Origin: JBGSWL01 sp041752455
Lineage (GTDB): Bacteria; Pseudomonadota; Alphaproteobacteria; Rhizobiales; Rhizobiaceae
Length of the DNA stretch: 12,595 nucleotides
Direction: 5' to 3'
Assembly (NCBI GenBank): GCA_041752455.1
Contig: JBGSWL010000014.1
Coordinates: forward strand, 1-12,595
Of the stretch, positions 1 to 7,070 are shown one piece after another. The first letter of the stretch is position 1; each line of letters begins with the position of its first letter. Under the pieces are notes generated by a model. That model was not told where the DNA came from. It saw only the letters and a list, made by a program, of their open reading frames with translations, and did no database searches. The position numbers were made by a program, and so were the translations under genes.

Positions 1-828
1 GCCACCGAGGCGCTGCGCGGTCACGGTGCGACGCTGGTCAACCGGGAAGGCGAGCGCTTCATGCTGCCGCTGCATCGGGACGCGGAACTTGCGCCGCGCG
101 ATGTCGTTGCCCGTGGCATCTTTGCGGAGGTCCAGGCCGGCCGCGGTGCCTATCTCGATTGCCGAACGGCAATCCACGACTTTGCCACCGAGTTCCCGAC
201 GGTGCACGGCTACCTGACAGCAGCCGGCATCGATCCAGCCTTCGAGCCGATCCCGGTCATTCCGGCGGCGCACTACTTCATGGGAGGCATTGCAACCGAT
301 GCGGACGGGCGTTCGTCCCTGCCGGGCTTCTGGGCGGCAGGCGAATGCACCTCGACAGGCGCCCATGGCGCCAATCGCCTCGCCTCGAACTCGCTGCTGG
401 AGGCTGTGGTCTTTGCTGCGCGCATCGCAGAAGCGTTGAAGCGCGAGGACATTGATGATGCAGCGGAAGGCTGGCGCGACGGCGGCGTCGAGACAGATGA
501 TCATCCGCTGGCGCTCGATCACCCGAACATGACGCGCCTTCGCCAGACCATGAGCGCCCATCTCGGCGTGCTGCGCAACGCGGCGGGCATGCGCCAAGCT
601 CTGGCGACAATCCTGGAACTGGAAGGGCTCAGCCATTCCGGCCGTTTCGACAATGTGATTGCCGCCGCCAAGATGATTGCCGTTTGCGCGCTGCAGCGGA
701 CCGAAAGCCGCGGCGGCCATGCCCGCACCGATTTTCCGGCGCAAGACCCCGCCTGGAAGCGCCGCAGCTTCATGACGCTGGCAGAGGCGGAAGCGGCTGC
801 GCGCGACATGATGGAGACACCCCGATGA
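1..828 (+). CDS. nadB: L-aspartate oxidase, C-terminal part (5' end outside window)
   Basis: FAD-dependent cytosolic enzyme that oxidises L-aspartate to iminoaspartate, the first step of de novo NAD synthesis; NadA then condenses it to quinolinate. The frame is open from base 1, giving 275 residues of a family that is usually about 510-540 long, so roughly the first half is missing. Visible signatures are PLHRDAELAPRDVVARGI (the conserved arginine region of the capping domain), AHYFMGGI, and the flavin-domain stretch AAGECTSTGAHGANRLASNSLLE near residues 112-134. This last one separates NadB and succinate dehydrogenase/fumarate reductase flavoproteins from other oxidases, and the link to nadC settles it as NadB. 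A helical C-terminal domain follows, ending METPR. The stop overlaps the nadC start (ATGA at 825-828), so the two are translationally coupled. Family assignment is firm; the N-terminus is not visible. Confidence 0.96.
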   Translation, partial: ATEALRGHGATLVNREGERFMLPLHRDAELAPRDVVARGIFAEVQAGRGAYLDCRTAIHDFATEFPTVHGYLTAAGIDPAFEPIPVIPAAHYFMGGIATDADGRSSLPGFWAAGECTSTGAHGANRLASNSLLEAVVFAARIAEALKREDIDDAAEGWRDGGVETDDHPLALDHPNMTRLRQTMSAHLGVLRNAAGMRQALATILELEGLSHSGRFDNVIAAAKMIAVCALQRTESRGGHARTDFPAQDPAWKRRSFMTLAEAEAAARDMMETPR

Positions 829-1691
829 CCGATCACCAATATCGCCCCGAACTTCCGCGCCTGATGATCGAGGATGCGGTGCGCGGAGCACTGCTCGAGG
901 ACCTTGGCCGGGCGGGCGACATCACCACGATGGCGACCATCGGTGCGCAGATGACGGCAACGGCGCGCATGACCAGCCGCGAGGACGGGATCGTCTCCGG
1001 CATCGAGATTGCCCGCGCGTCGTTTGCCCTGATCGATCCGGCGATCGCTTTCGACGCCTTCGTGCGCGACGGCGACCGGGTGTCGAAGGGCGATGACCTC
1101 GCCATCGTCACCGGCAATGCCCGTGCGATCCTGACCGCCGAGCGCACCGCGCTCAATTATCTCATGCATCTGTGCGGGATTGCGACGCTGACAGCGCGCT
1201 ATGCCGCCGAGATCTCGCACACGCGCGCCCGCGTCACCTGCACGCGCAAGACCGTGCCGGGCCTTCGCGCCTTTGCCAAACATGCGGTGCGCTGCGGCGG
1301 CGGATCAACCCACCGTTACGGGCTGGATGATGCCATCCTGATCAAGGACAACCACATCGCTGTCGCCGGCGGCGTTGCGGCCGCGATCCGCGCAGGAAAG
1401 GCGTTCGCCGGGCATCTGGTCAAGGTCGAGTGCGAGGTGACGACGCTGGATGAACTGCGCGAGGCGCTGGCCGAGCGCCCCGACGTGATCCTGCTCGACA
1501 ACATGGAGCCACGCATTCTGATCGAGGCGGTAGCGATCAACGACGGGCTTTGCGTGCTGGAAGCGTCCGGCGGCATATCGCTGGATACGATCAGGGAAGT
1601 CGCTGAAACCGGGGTCGACTACATCTCCACATCGAAGATCACCATGGCCGCACCGACTCTCGACATCGGCCTTGATGTGGTGGTGCGCTAG
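825..1691 (+). CDS. nadC: Nicotinate-nucleotide pyrophosphorylase (carboxylating)
   Basis: Cytosolic quinolinate phosphoribosyltransferase: quinolinate plus PRPP gives nicotinate mononucleotide, CO2 and pyrophosphate, the last step of the NadABC route. The product is 288 residues, the normal family length. Seen motifs are TRKTVPGLR from residue 140 (basic quinolinate/phosphate site), GGGSTHRYGLDDAILIKDNH ending at residue 177, VECEV, LLDNM and EASGG from residue 246 (phosphate-binding barrel loops). The segment before the C-terminus reads ISTSKITMAAP where many homologues have a glycine-rich ISVGALTH-like stretch; I take this as a lineage variant. The ATG at 825 was chosen because it overlaps the nadB stop as ATGA and gives the family N-terminus; an upstream in-frame ATG lies deep inside nadB. 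No terminator with a T-run follows the stop. Confidence 0.97.
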   Translation: MTDHQYRPELPRLMIEDAVRGALLEDLGRAGDITTMATIGAQMTATARMTSREDGIVSGIEIARASFALIDPAIAFDAFVRDGDRVSKGDDLAIVTGNARAILTAERTALNYLMHLCGIATLTARYAAEISHTRARVTCTRKTVPGLRAFAKHAVRCGGGSTHRYGLDDAILIKDNHIAVAGGVAAAIRAGKAFAGHLVKVECEVTTLDELREALAERPDVILLDNMEPRILIEAVAINDGLCVLEASGGISLDTIREVAETGVDYISTSKITMAAPTLDIGLDVVVR

Positions 1692-1708
1692 CACCCGATT
1701 TTGCCACT

Positions 1709-1746
1709 TTGTCTGGGGCCGGAACTGACGCATAATGCGGTTCCGG
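1709..1746 (+). promoter_or_regulatory. Putative alkB promoter overlapping a large dyad
   Basis: The 82-base gap between nadC and alkB holds an inverted repeat: CCGGAAC (1719-1725), a 3-base interruption, CGCA (1729-1732), loop TAA, TGCG (1736-1739), GTTCCGG (1740-1746). Both arms are perfect. A promoter-like pair TTGTCT (1709-1714) and CATAAT (1731-1736), 16 bases apart, sits over it, so the dyad could be an operator for alkB or a leader hairpin. There is no T-run after it, which argues against a classical terminator of nadC. The promoter call is inference only. Confidence 0.35.
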
Positions 1747-1773
1747 AAACCCGCGCAGGCAGGGAGGCATCGC

Positions 1774-2949
1774 ATGATCTTTGTGGCGGCTACGTCAGAG
1801 GGCGCACAAGTCGCCTACACGGATCGCAAGCGCTGGCTCTGGTTGCTCTCGGCCATCGTGCCGTTCACGCCGGCATTTTCCGCCCTCATGCTGGTTCAAA
1901 CCGGTTGGGAACTGTTTGCTGTCTTTCCGGTTGTTTTCTACTACGTCTTCGTCCCTCTGCTTGACATGCTCATCGGCGAAGACCCGGAAAACCCGCCGGA
2001 AGCGGTGGTCGAAACGATGGCTGGCGATCAGCACTACCGCCGGCTTTTGTTCCTCGCATCATTCGTGCTTTGGGCCAATTTCCTCGTCGTGATGATCATC
2101 GTTGCCACCGTGCCGATGCATCCGCTTGCCATGTTGTTCCTCGTTGTTACGGCAGGGTTTGCCTCCGGCGGCGGACTGACCGTCGCCCATGAACTTGGCC
2201 ACAAGGCCAACCGGGCCGACCAGATTGCAGCGCGCCTTGTTGCAGCGCTCACGGGCTACGGCCATTTCATGATCGAGCACAACCGCGGCCACCATGTGCT
2301 GGTCGCCACGCCGGAAGACCATGCATCAGCGCGGCTCGGCGAAAGCTTCTTTGCTTTTCAGATGCGCGAACTTCCCGGCGTATGGCGGCACGGTATCCAT
2401 CTGGAGACCGAACGGCTGAAGCGGAAGGGACTGCCCTTCTGGCACTGGCGCAACGAGGTCTTGCAAGGCTACCTGATCGCAGCCGTTGTGGCAGCCGTGT
2501 TCATCACGGCCTTCGGCTGGTGGATGTTGCCGCTCCTGCTCATCCATCACTATGTCGGCTGGACAATGCTGTCGCTGGCCAACTACGTGGAGCATTACGG
2601 GCTGAAGCGGCAGCGCAAGGAAAACGGGCGCTATGAACCCTGTGAGCCGCGCCATTCCTGGAACACCAACCACATCGTCTCCAACTTGCTGCTGTTCCAC
2701 CTGCAACGCCATTCTGACCACCACGCAAATCCGCTGCGTCCCTATCAGGCCTTGCGCAACTTCGAGGAACTGCCGACCCTGCCATCCGGCTATCCGGGCA
2801 CGTTCGTGCTGGCGATCATTCCGCCGCTCTGGCGCGCCGTCATGGATCCGAAAGTCATGGCGTGGGCCGGTGGTGACCTGTCGCGCACCAATCTGCAGCC
2901 CGGGATGGAAGCGGTCTACCGAGACCGGTTCGGGGCCTCCGGCACCTGA
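1774..2949 (+). CDS. alkB: Alkane 1-monooxygenase (membrane non-haem di-iron hydroxylase)
   Basis: Integral inner-membrane enzyme that hydroxylates the terminal carbon of medium-chain n-alkanes using O2 and electrons from rubredoxin. The product of 391 residues carries all family histidine boxes: HELGHK (139-144), EHNRGHH (168-174), LQRHSDHHA (310-318), plus the AlkB hallmark NYVEHYGL (270-277), which separates it from fatty-acid desaturases and xylene monooxygenase. Hydrophobic stretches at about 18-60, 80-135 and 225-268 fit the six-helix topology. I prefer ATG 1774 over ATG 1735: it has an AGGGAGG ribosome-binding site six bases upstream, and 1735 lies inside the dyad and the putative -10. 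No rubredoxin, rubredoxin reductase, AlkS-like or GntR regulator is in the window, so electron partners must lie elsewhere. The substrate range cannot be read from sequence. Confidence 0.95.
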   Translation: MIFVAATSEGAQVAYTDRKRWLWLLSAIVPFTPAFSALMLVQTGWELFAVFPVVFYYVFVPLLDMLIGEDPENPPEAVVETMAGDQHYRRLLFLASFVLWANFLVVMIIVATVPMHPLAMLFLVVTAGFASGGGLTVAHELGHKANRADQIAARLVAALTGYGHFMIEHNRGHHVLVATPEDHASARLGESFFAFQMRELPGVWRHGIHLETERLKRKGLPFWHWRNEVLQGYLIAAVVAAVFITAFGWWMLPLLLIHHYVGWTMLSLANYVEHYGLKRQRKENGRYEPCEPRHSWNTNHIVSNLLLFHLQRHSDHHANPLRPYQALRNFEELPTLPSGYPGTFVLAIIPPLWRAVMDPKVMAWAGGDLSRTNLQPGMEAVYRDRFGASGT

Positions 2950-3464
2950 ACTTGTTCAAGCGCGAGCGTGAACGGCACGCCCTCATGGCAGTCGGCGCCG
3001 CGCCCGATGTCATGGATAGCGTCCAGCATCCGTCCGTTCCGCCCGAGAACCTTGTCAGCCAGCCAGACCATGCGCCGGTTCGGCGTTGCCGTTGGCGACA
3101 TCAGGCGAAGCGCGCGCGCGATCTCGGATTCGTCCTGCTCAGGCGCCAAGGCGCAGGCCATCGCATAGGCTGCCGCCGTCGAGCGCGAAACGCCCATCCA
3201 GCAATGGACAAGCAGCGGCGCCGCGCGATCCCAATCGGCAGCAAATGTAAGGATCGCCCGCATGTCCTCTTCGCCGGGGGCAACTAGGCCGGAAACCCGC
3301 ATCGAAATGTCATTGAAATGAAGCTGCAGATGCCGTCCCTCGGCAATCGTCTCAGGCCGCGTGATCGCCATGTCGGCGCTGATGACGGTTACCAGATGCG
3401 ACGGCCGGTGCTGCGCGATCATGCGCTCAAGGGCTGACAAGGGGCAGACGATGATATGGCTCAT
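2916..3464 (-). CDS. Tyrosine/dual-specificity phosphatase-like protein
   Basis: A 182-residue, probably cytosolic protein with the cysteine phosphatase P-loop HCWMGVSRS (His87, Cys88, Arg94, Ser95), which matches HCxxGxxR. The cysteine would form the phosphocysteine intermediate; Asp52 in the FNDI segment is a candidate general acid. The substrate is unknown and could be a phosphoprotein or a small phosphorylated molecule. The ATG at 3464 lies 4 bases after the stop of the upstream HD gene and has AGGCGG eight bases upstream; the longer in-frame ATG at 3515 would overlap that gene by 47 bases. It is probably the last gene of a ygfZ-HD-phosphatase operon. Its final codons run 34 bases into the 3' end of convergent alkB, so its C-terminal PNRSR is antisense to AlkB coding sequence. 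The fold assignment is firm, the substrate is not. Confidence 0.85.
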   Translation of the reverse strand: MSHIIVCPLSALERMIAQHRPSHLVTVISADMAITRPETIAEGRHLQLHFNDISMRVSGLVAPGEEDMRAILTFAADWDRAAPLLVHCWMGVSRSTAAAYAMACALAPEQDESEIARALRLMSPTATPNRRMVWLADKVLGRNGRMLDAIHDIGRGADCHEGVPFTLALEQVQVPEAPNRSR

Positions 3465-3468
3465 GGTC

Positions 3469-4086
3469 TCATGCCGCCTGCTCGATAGCCGTATGCAATT
3501 TGCCGAACCGCGCAAGGAACGCTGATTGCGCCGCTGCGGTCGCCATCGGCACGATCAAGGCTTCGTCGGGCAACGGCTGGCGCGGCCGGCCAAACAAGCT
3601 TTCAGCCTCGCGGACCGTGAAACCCGCCAGTCGCGTCGCCTCGTGGTAGGCCGACATCATGTCGGCGCGCTTGATCGCCTTTTGCAATCCATCGGGCGTT
3701 TGCGGGACGAGCGAAAACCGCAGATGGATGGCCCGCTGCAACCGGTCTTCCACCGCCTTGTAGTCGCCGCCCATGACGCGCTTGAACGGCGAAATCATGT
3801 CGCCGATCACATATTCGGGCGCATCGTGCAAAAGCGTCGTCAGCCGGTCGCTGGCGGTTGCCTCTGGCGCAATCTGCGCAAACAGCGCTTCAACCAAGAG
3901 ACTGTGCTGGGCGACCGAGAAGGCGTGCTCGCCCTTGGTCTGCCCGTTCCAGCGGGCAACACGCGCAAGGCCATGGGCAATGTCTTCGATCTCCACATCG
4001 AGCGGCGAGGGATCAAGAAGATCCAGCCGCCGCCCCGACAGCATGCGTTGCCAGGCGCGCGGCGGGGCACCGGCGCGGTCAGCCAT
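3469..4086 (-). CDS. HD-domain phosphohydrolase (YfbR-like)
   Basis: A 205-residue cytosolic protein with the metal-binding pattern of HD hydrolases: His61 (SVAQHS), His87-Asp88 (LLHDAPE) and Asp142 (KRADMMSAY). The order H...HD...D and the SVAxHS/HDAPE wording match the YfbR 5'-deoxynucleotidase branch, so a nucleotide monophosphate substrate is a reasonable inference, but specificity is not proven. YfbR itself is a little shorter; the N-terminal 35 residues and the tail after about 165 look extra. The ATG at 4086 overlaps the ygfZ stop by 8 bases, and the stop is 4 bases before the phosphatase start, so the three genes are almost certainly co-transcribed and coupled. Confidence 0.88.
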   Translation of the reverse strand: MADRAGAPPRAWQRMLSGRRLDLLDPSPLDVEIEDIAHGLARVARWNGQTKGEHAFSVAQHSLLVEALFAQIAPEATASDRLTTLLHDAPEYVIGDMISPFKRVMGGDYKAVEDRLQRAIHLRFSLVPQTPDGLQKAIKRADMMSAYHEATRLAGFTVREAESLFGRPRQPLPDEALIVPMATAAAQSAFLARFGKLHTAIEQAA

Positions 4087-4990
4087 CGCTGTCCCCGGCG
4101 CCGTCCTGTGGAAAGGCGTAGGTCATGCGCGGCGGTATCGCGCAGATGATTGGCGTTTCCCCGGCAGCGACCGGTGCGCCGCTTGCCACCGCATCAGCGA
4201 TCCGGTCGAGCCGGACAATCGCGAGCGCCGTATGGCCATCGGCAGTCACCGTGCCAAGGATCCCCGCCGGTTTCCCGTCGGCAAGGATTTCGGTGCCGGA
4301 AGCGGGAAGGGCGCCTTCAACCGGGGTGACCACCACCGGCCGCCGCCGCGCCGTGCCGCGATGCTGCATCCGGCTGACCACTTCCTGCCCGACATAGCAG
4401 CCCTTGCGGAAATCGACTCCACCGGTCTGGTCGTGGGCCGCATCATGGGGAAAAGCATCGCCAATGGCATAGTCCGCGCCGCATTCCGCAATGCCATGAA
4501 TGACCCGGAACCGGTGCCAGGCCGCATGGCTTTCGGTATCGGGCGCAGGCGCACCTTCGATTGCCATGATGGCACGAAACACCGGTACCGCGCCGAACCG
4601 CTCGTCGCGGGCAAAACCTGAATCAGTTCCTGAAGCGTCGGACTCAACTTCTGAAGCACCGGAATCAGGATCGAAGGACGCCACCGCAACCAGTTCATTT
4701 TGCTCGACAAATTGCACCTTGGAGCGCAGGCGATACATCACCATGCGCTTGAGGAAAGCGTCCGCCTCACTGTCAGGCAGGTCGATGACGTAGCCATCTT
4801 CGCCATCGCGCATGATCATCAGATCGGTCTGGATCTTGCCCTGCGGCGACAACAAAGCGCCAGCGCGCGCCGTGCGCGGGCTCAGGTTTTCAATGTCGCA
4901 GGTCAGCACATTGTGCAAAAGATGGGTTGCATCGGGGCCGGTGACGCCGATCACGCGCCGCCCGTCAAGCCGTGCCAGTGTCATCACCAT
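4079..4990 (-). CDS. ygfZ: YgfZ/IBA57-type folate-binding protein (Fe-S cluster maintenance)
   Basis: A 303-residue member of the aminomethyltransferase-like YgfZ/GcvT fold. In bacteria YgfZ uses tetrahydrofolate and is needed for the activity of certain Fe-S enzymes such as MiaB; the mitochondrial homologue is IBA57. The signature KGCYVGQE (196-203) with the essential Cys198 is intact, followed by RMQHRGTARRR. The N-terminal folate domain shows GPDATHLLHNVLTCDI and SPQGKIQTD. Residues about 107-125 form an acidic Ser/Asp/Gly linker built from a 7-residue repeat that seems to be an insertion relative to the core fold. Start 4990 was chosen for AAGGCGA a few bases upstream; ATG 4984 is the alternative, and the open frame to 5038 lacks conserved sequence. 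It is the first gene of the ygfZ-HD-phosphatase operon and is divergent from pyrC across 89 bases. Confidence 0.92.
   Translation of the reverse strand: MVMTLARLDGRRVIGVTGPDATHLLHNVLTCDIENLSPRTARAGALLSPQGKIQTDLMIMRDGEDGYVIDLPDSEADAFLKRMVMYRLRSKVQFVEQNELVAVASFDPDSGASEVESDASGTDSGFARDERFGAVPVFRAIMAIEGAPAPDTESHAAWHRFRVIHGIAECGADYAIGDAFPHDAAHDQTGGVDFRKGCYVGQEVVSRMQHRGTARRRPVVVTPVEGALPASGTEILADGKPAGILGTVTADGHTALAIVRLDRIADAVASGAPVAAGETPIICAIPPRMTYAFPQDGAGDSDG
4623..4664. repeat. Degenerate 21-bp tandem repeat inside ygfZ
   Basis: Two 21-bp units (4623-4643 and 4644-4664) agree at 15 of 21 positions, sharing the core CTGAAGC; a third, more diverged copy may follow to about 4685. The length is a multiple of three, so each unit adds seven residues (DSGASEV, ESDASGT) to an acidic linker of YgfZ without breaking the frame. 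Confidence 0.6.
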
Positions 4991-5079
4991 GTCGGGTCGC
5001 CTTGCATTCGCTCGACCTGCTACGTAAGCCGCAGGCAAGGTTTGGGCAAGGCAAACGCGAAAGAGAAGAGGCGCGCATT

Positions 5080-6420
5080 ATGGTGATGACGTTCGATACG
5101 GTGCTCAAGGGCGGGACAGTGGTCAACCACGATGGCAAGGCGCTGCGCGATATCGGCATCCGCGACGGCCTGATCGCCTTTGTCGGATCGATCGATGCGC
5201 GCCAAGCCGGCGAAGTGATCGACTGCACAGGCCTGCATGTTTTGCCGGGTGTTGTCGACACACAGGTGCATTTTCGCGAGCCCGGCCTCGAGCACAAGGA
5301 AGACCTCGAAACCGGTTCGCGCGCCGCAGTCCTCGGCGGCGTTACCGCCGTTTTTGAAATGCCCAACACCAAGCCGCTGACGACAAGCGAGGCGGCGCTC
5401 GCCGACAAGGTCACCCGCGCGCACCACCGCATGCATTGCGATTTTGCGTTCTGGGTCGGCGGAACGCATGCAAATGCCGGCGATGTCGCCGAACTGGAGC
5501 GCCTGCCGGGCGCCGCCGGCATCAAGGTTTTCATGGGTTCGTCCACCGGCGACCTGCTGGTCGAGGATGACGATGGCGTCGAAGCGATCCTCGGAAATAC
5601 CCGCCGCCGCGCCGCGTTTCATTCCGAGGACGAATATCGCCTGCGCGACCGCGAAGGCCATCGGGTGCCCGGCGATCCGGCCTCCCATCCGGTCTGGCGT
5701 GATGCGGTGGCCGCGCTCAATTGCACGGAACGGCTGGTGCGCATCGCGCGAAGGACCCGTGCACGCATCCACGTCCTGCATATTTCCACTGCCGAGGAAA
5801 TCACCTTTCTCGCCAATCACAAGGATGTGGCGAGCTGCGAGGCGACGCCGCATCATCTGACGCTCAGTGCCGACGACGGCGAATATGCCCGCCTCGGAAG
5901 CCTGGTGCAGATGAACCCTCCGGTGCGCGACAACCGCCACCGCGACGGTATCTGGCATGGCATCGAACAGGGTATCGTCGATGTGCTCGGTTCTGATCAT
6001 GCGCCGCACACGCTGGAGGAGAAGGCCAGGCCCTATCCGGCATCACCGTCCGGAATGACCGGTGTGCAGACGCTGGTTCCGGTGATGCTGGATCATGTCA
6101 ACGCGGGGCGGCTGACCCTGGAACGCTTCGTGGATTTGACTTCGGCCGGCCCACAGCGCCTGTTCGGCATGGCGCGCAAGGGCCGTATCGCGGTCGGCTA
6201 TGACGCTGACTTCACCATTGCGGATCTGAAGCGCGTCGAAACCATCACCAACGAACAGCAAGGCTCCAAGGCCGGCTGGACACCGCATCACGGACGCAAG
6301 GTCACCGGCTGGCCAGTCGGGACCATCGTGCGCGGTCATCGCGTGATGTGGGAAGGCGAGATCCCGACGCCGGGCAAGGGCGAGGCTGTGCTGTTCGGAG
6401 AAGGATTGCCGAAGGCGTAG
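5080..6420 (+). CDS. pyrC: Dihydroorotase
   Basis: Zinc amidohydrolase of pyrimidine synthesis, which interconverts N-carbamoyl-L-aspartate and dihydroorotate. The 446-residue length and motifs place it in the dihydroorotase/hydantoinase branch of the amidohydrolase barrel. Substrate-binding HFR (64-66) and Asn96 in EMPNT favour dihydroorotase over allantoinase or hydantoinase. Lys149 in GIKVFMG is the likely carboxylated metal bridge; His181 (FHSEDE), His234 (VLHIS) and Asp306 (GSDHAPH) are the other expected ligands and the catalytic acid. The first metal motif reads Gln62-Val-His64 instead of HxH. The ATG at 5080 has GAAGAGG eight bases upstream; ATG 5086 is possible. No pyrB is adjacent. 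The gene ends 8 bases before the convergent toxin stop. A pseudo-enzyme role is possible but less likely given the otherwise complete site. Confidence 0.88.
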   Translation: MVMTFDTVLKGGTVVNHDGKALRDIGIRDGLIAFVGSIDARQAGEVIDCTGLHVLPGVVDTQVHFREPGLEHKEDLETGSRAAVLGGVTAVFEMPNTKPLTTSEAALADKVTRAHHRMHCDFAFWVGGTHANAGDVAELERLPGAAGIKVFMGSSTGDLLVEDDDGVEAILGNTRRRAAFHSEDEYRLRDREGHRVPGDPASHPVWRDAVAALNCTERLVRIARRTRARIHVLHISTAEEITFLANHKDVASCEATPHHLTLSADDGEYARLGSLVQMNPPVRDNRHRDGIWHGIEQGIVDVLGSDHAPHTLEEKARPYPASPSGMTGVQTLVPVMLDHVNAGRLTLERFVDLTSAGPQRLFGMARKGRIAVGYDADFTIADLKRVETITNEQQGSKAGWTPHHGRKVTGWPVGTIVRGHRVMWEGEIPTPGKGEAVLFGEGLPKA

Positions 6421-6428
6421 GGCAGCGC

Positions 6429-6785
6429 TCAGTCTTCCTCGCTGATCATCCGCTTCAGCATGCGCCATCTATGATCCTGCCCGCCGTAGAAGACAGCGAG
6501 GACATGGTTGAACCGGGCATCGTCATCGACAGTGAAGTAGTAGACCGCCCGCTCAACCGTAATGTGGCGCAGCGTGGGAAGTATGTCGTCGTCTCGCGTG
6601 CCGCGATGGGGTACATCCACGAGCTTTTCAAGCCATGTTTCAATTGCAAGTACACGACGACTTGCAGTCGATATCGCGGCTTCAAGATCGCTGCCGAAGA
6701 TGAGACTGGTTTCGACGATATGGTCGAAAATTGCGTCGATGTCGCTTGTGAAGTCGTCAGAGCGTTCGATACGCCAAGACTTCAT
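6429..6785 (-). CDS. RelE/ParE-family toxin
   Basis: A 118-residue protein with the compact RelE/ParE layout: an N-terminal helical pair (ERSDDFTSDIDAIFDHIVET), a middle helix, then strands ending RHITVERAVYYFTVDDDARFNHVLAVFYGG. The RHITVERAVYYF and LAVFYGG strands resemble ParE toxins. ParE proteins inhibit DNA gyrase whereas RelE proteins cleave mRNA; partnership with a ParD-like antitoxin favours ParE, but the target is not shown here. The start overlaps the antitoxin stop as ATGA (6782-6785), the usual antitoxin-first arrangement with coupled translation. It converges on pyrC with an 8-base gap, and no terminator is visible between them. Confidence 0.87.
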   Translation of the reverse strand: MKSWRIERSDDFTSDIDAIFDHIVETSLIFGSDLEAAISTASRRVLAIETWLEKLVDVPHRGTRDDDILPTLRHITVERAVYYFTVDDDARFNHVLAVFYGGQDHRWRMLKRMISEED

Positions 6786-7054
6786 TTCAATCCCGCTTCC
6801 CGCCGCTTGCGTGCAATCATGGCCTCGGTTTGCGCTCGGCCTTCTTCAAGGCTGATGAACGGCCCCTCCATCCGCTTCTTGAGCACGGTGCGTAGCGCCT
6901 CGATTTCACCCCAGGTCCGCTCATGGTCGGCGCGCAGCATTTCGAGGCCGCGCTGGATCACCGCGCTCATCGACGCATATTCCCCGCGTTCGACCAGCGA
7001 CCGAGCAAAGGCATCCTGCTGCTCGGTCAGGGAAATCGATGACTTGACGCTCAT
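6782..7054 (-). CDS. ParD-like ribbon-helix-helix antitoxin
   Basis: A 90-residue antitoxin: the N-terminal part (SVKSSISLTEQQDAFARSLV... to about residue 40) matches a ribbon-helix-helix DNA-binding domain with the GEYASMSAVIQRGLEML helix pair typical of ParD. The charged C-terminal half, ending RKRREAGLK, would wrap the toxin. It should neutralise the downstream ParE-like protein and autorepress the pair. A strong GGAGG (complement of 7060-7064) lies five bases before the ATG. It is the first gene of the pair and has its own promoter-like region overlapping the end of the upstream gene. Confidence 0.88.
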   Translation of the reverse strand: MSVKSSISLTEQQDAFARSLVERGEYASMSAVIQRGLEMLRADHERTWGEIEALRTVLKKRMEGPFISLEEGRAQTEAMIARKRREAGLK

Positions 7055-7070
7055 GACGGCCTCCAGCTCT

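Noticed and set aside
519..1283. Minus-strand open frame of 254 codons across the nadB-nadC junction
   Set aside because: It crosses two well-supported genes on the other strand and shows no domain.
1719..1746. Dyad as a classical terminator of nadC
   Set aside because: The sequence after the right arm is AAACCCGCG with no T-run, and the dyad overlaps a promoter-like pair.
3773..4621. Plus-strand open frame of 282 codons
   Set aside because: Antisense to ygfZ and the HD gene, both with family signatures; composition is Arg/Ser-rich and unstructured.
4991..5079. Promoters in the ygfZ-pyrC divergent gap
   Set aside because: TTGCAT, TTGCCC and the TACGTA palindrome are present, but no pair has convincing spacing and match, so no specific promoter is called.
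5020..6009. Minus-strand open frame of 329 codons
   Set aside because: Antisense to pyrC, which has complete catalytic motifs; no ribosome-binding site or recognisable domain.
6429..7054. Toxin-antitoxin pair as part of a larger mobile or defence island
   Set aside because: No integrase, transposase, terminal repeats or other defence genes are seen nearby; base composition is not obviously different from its neighbours.
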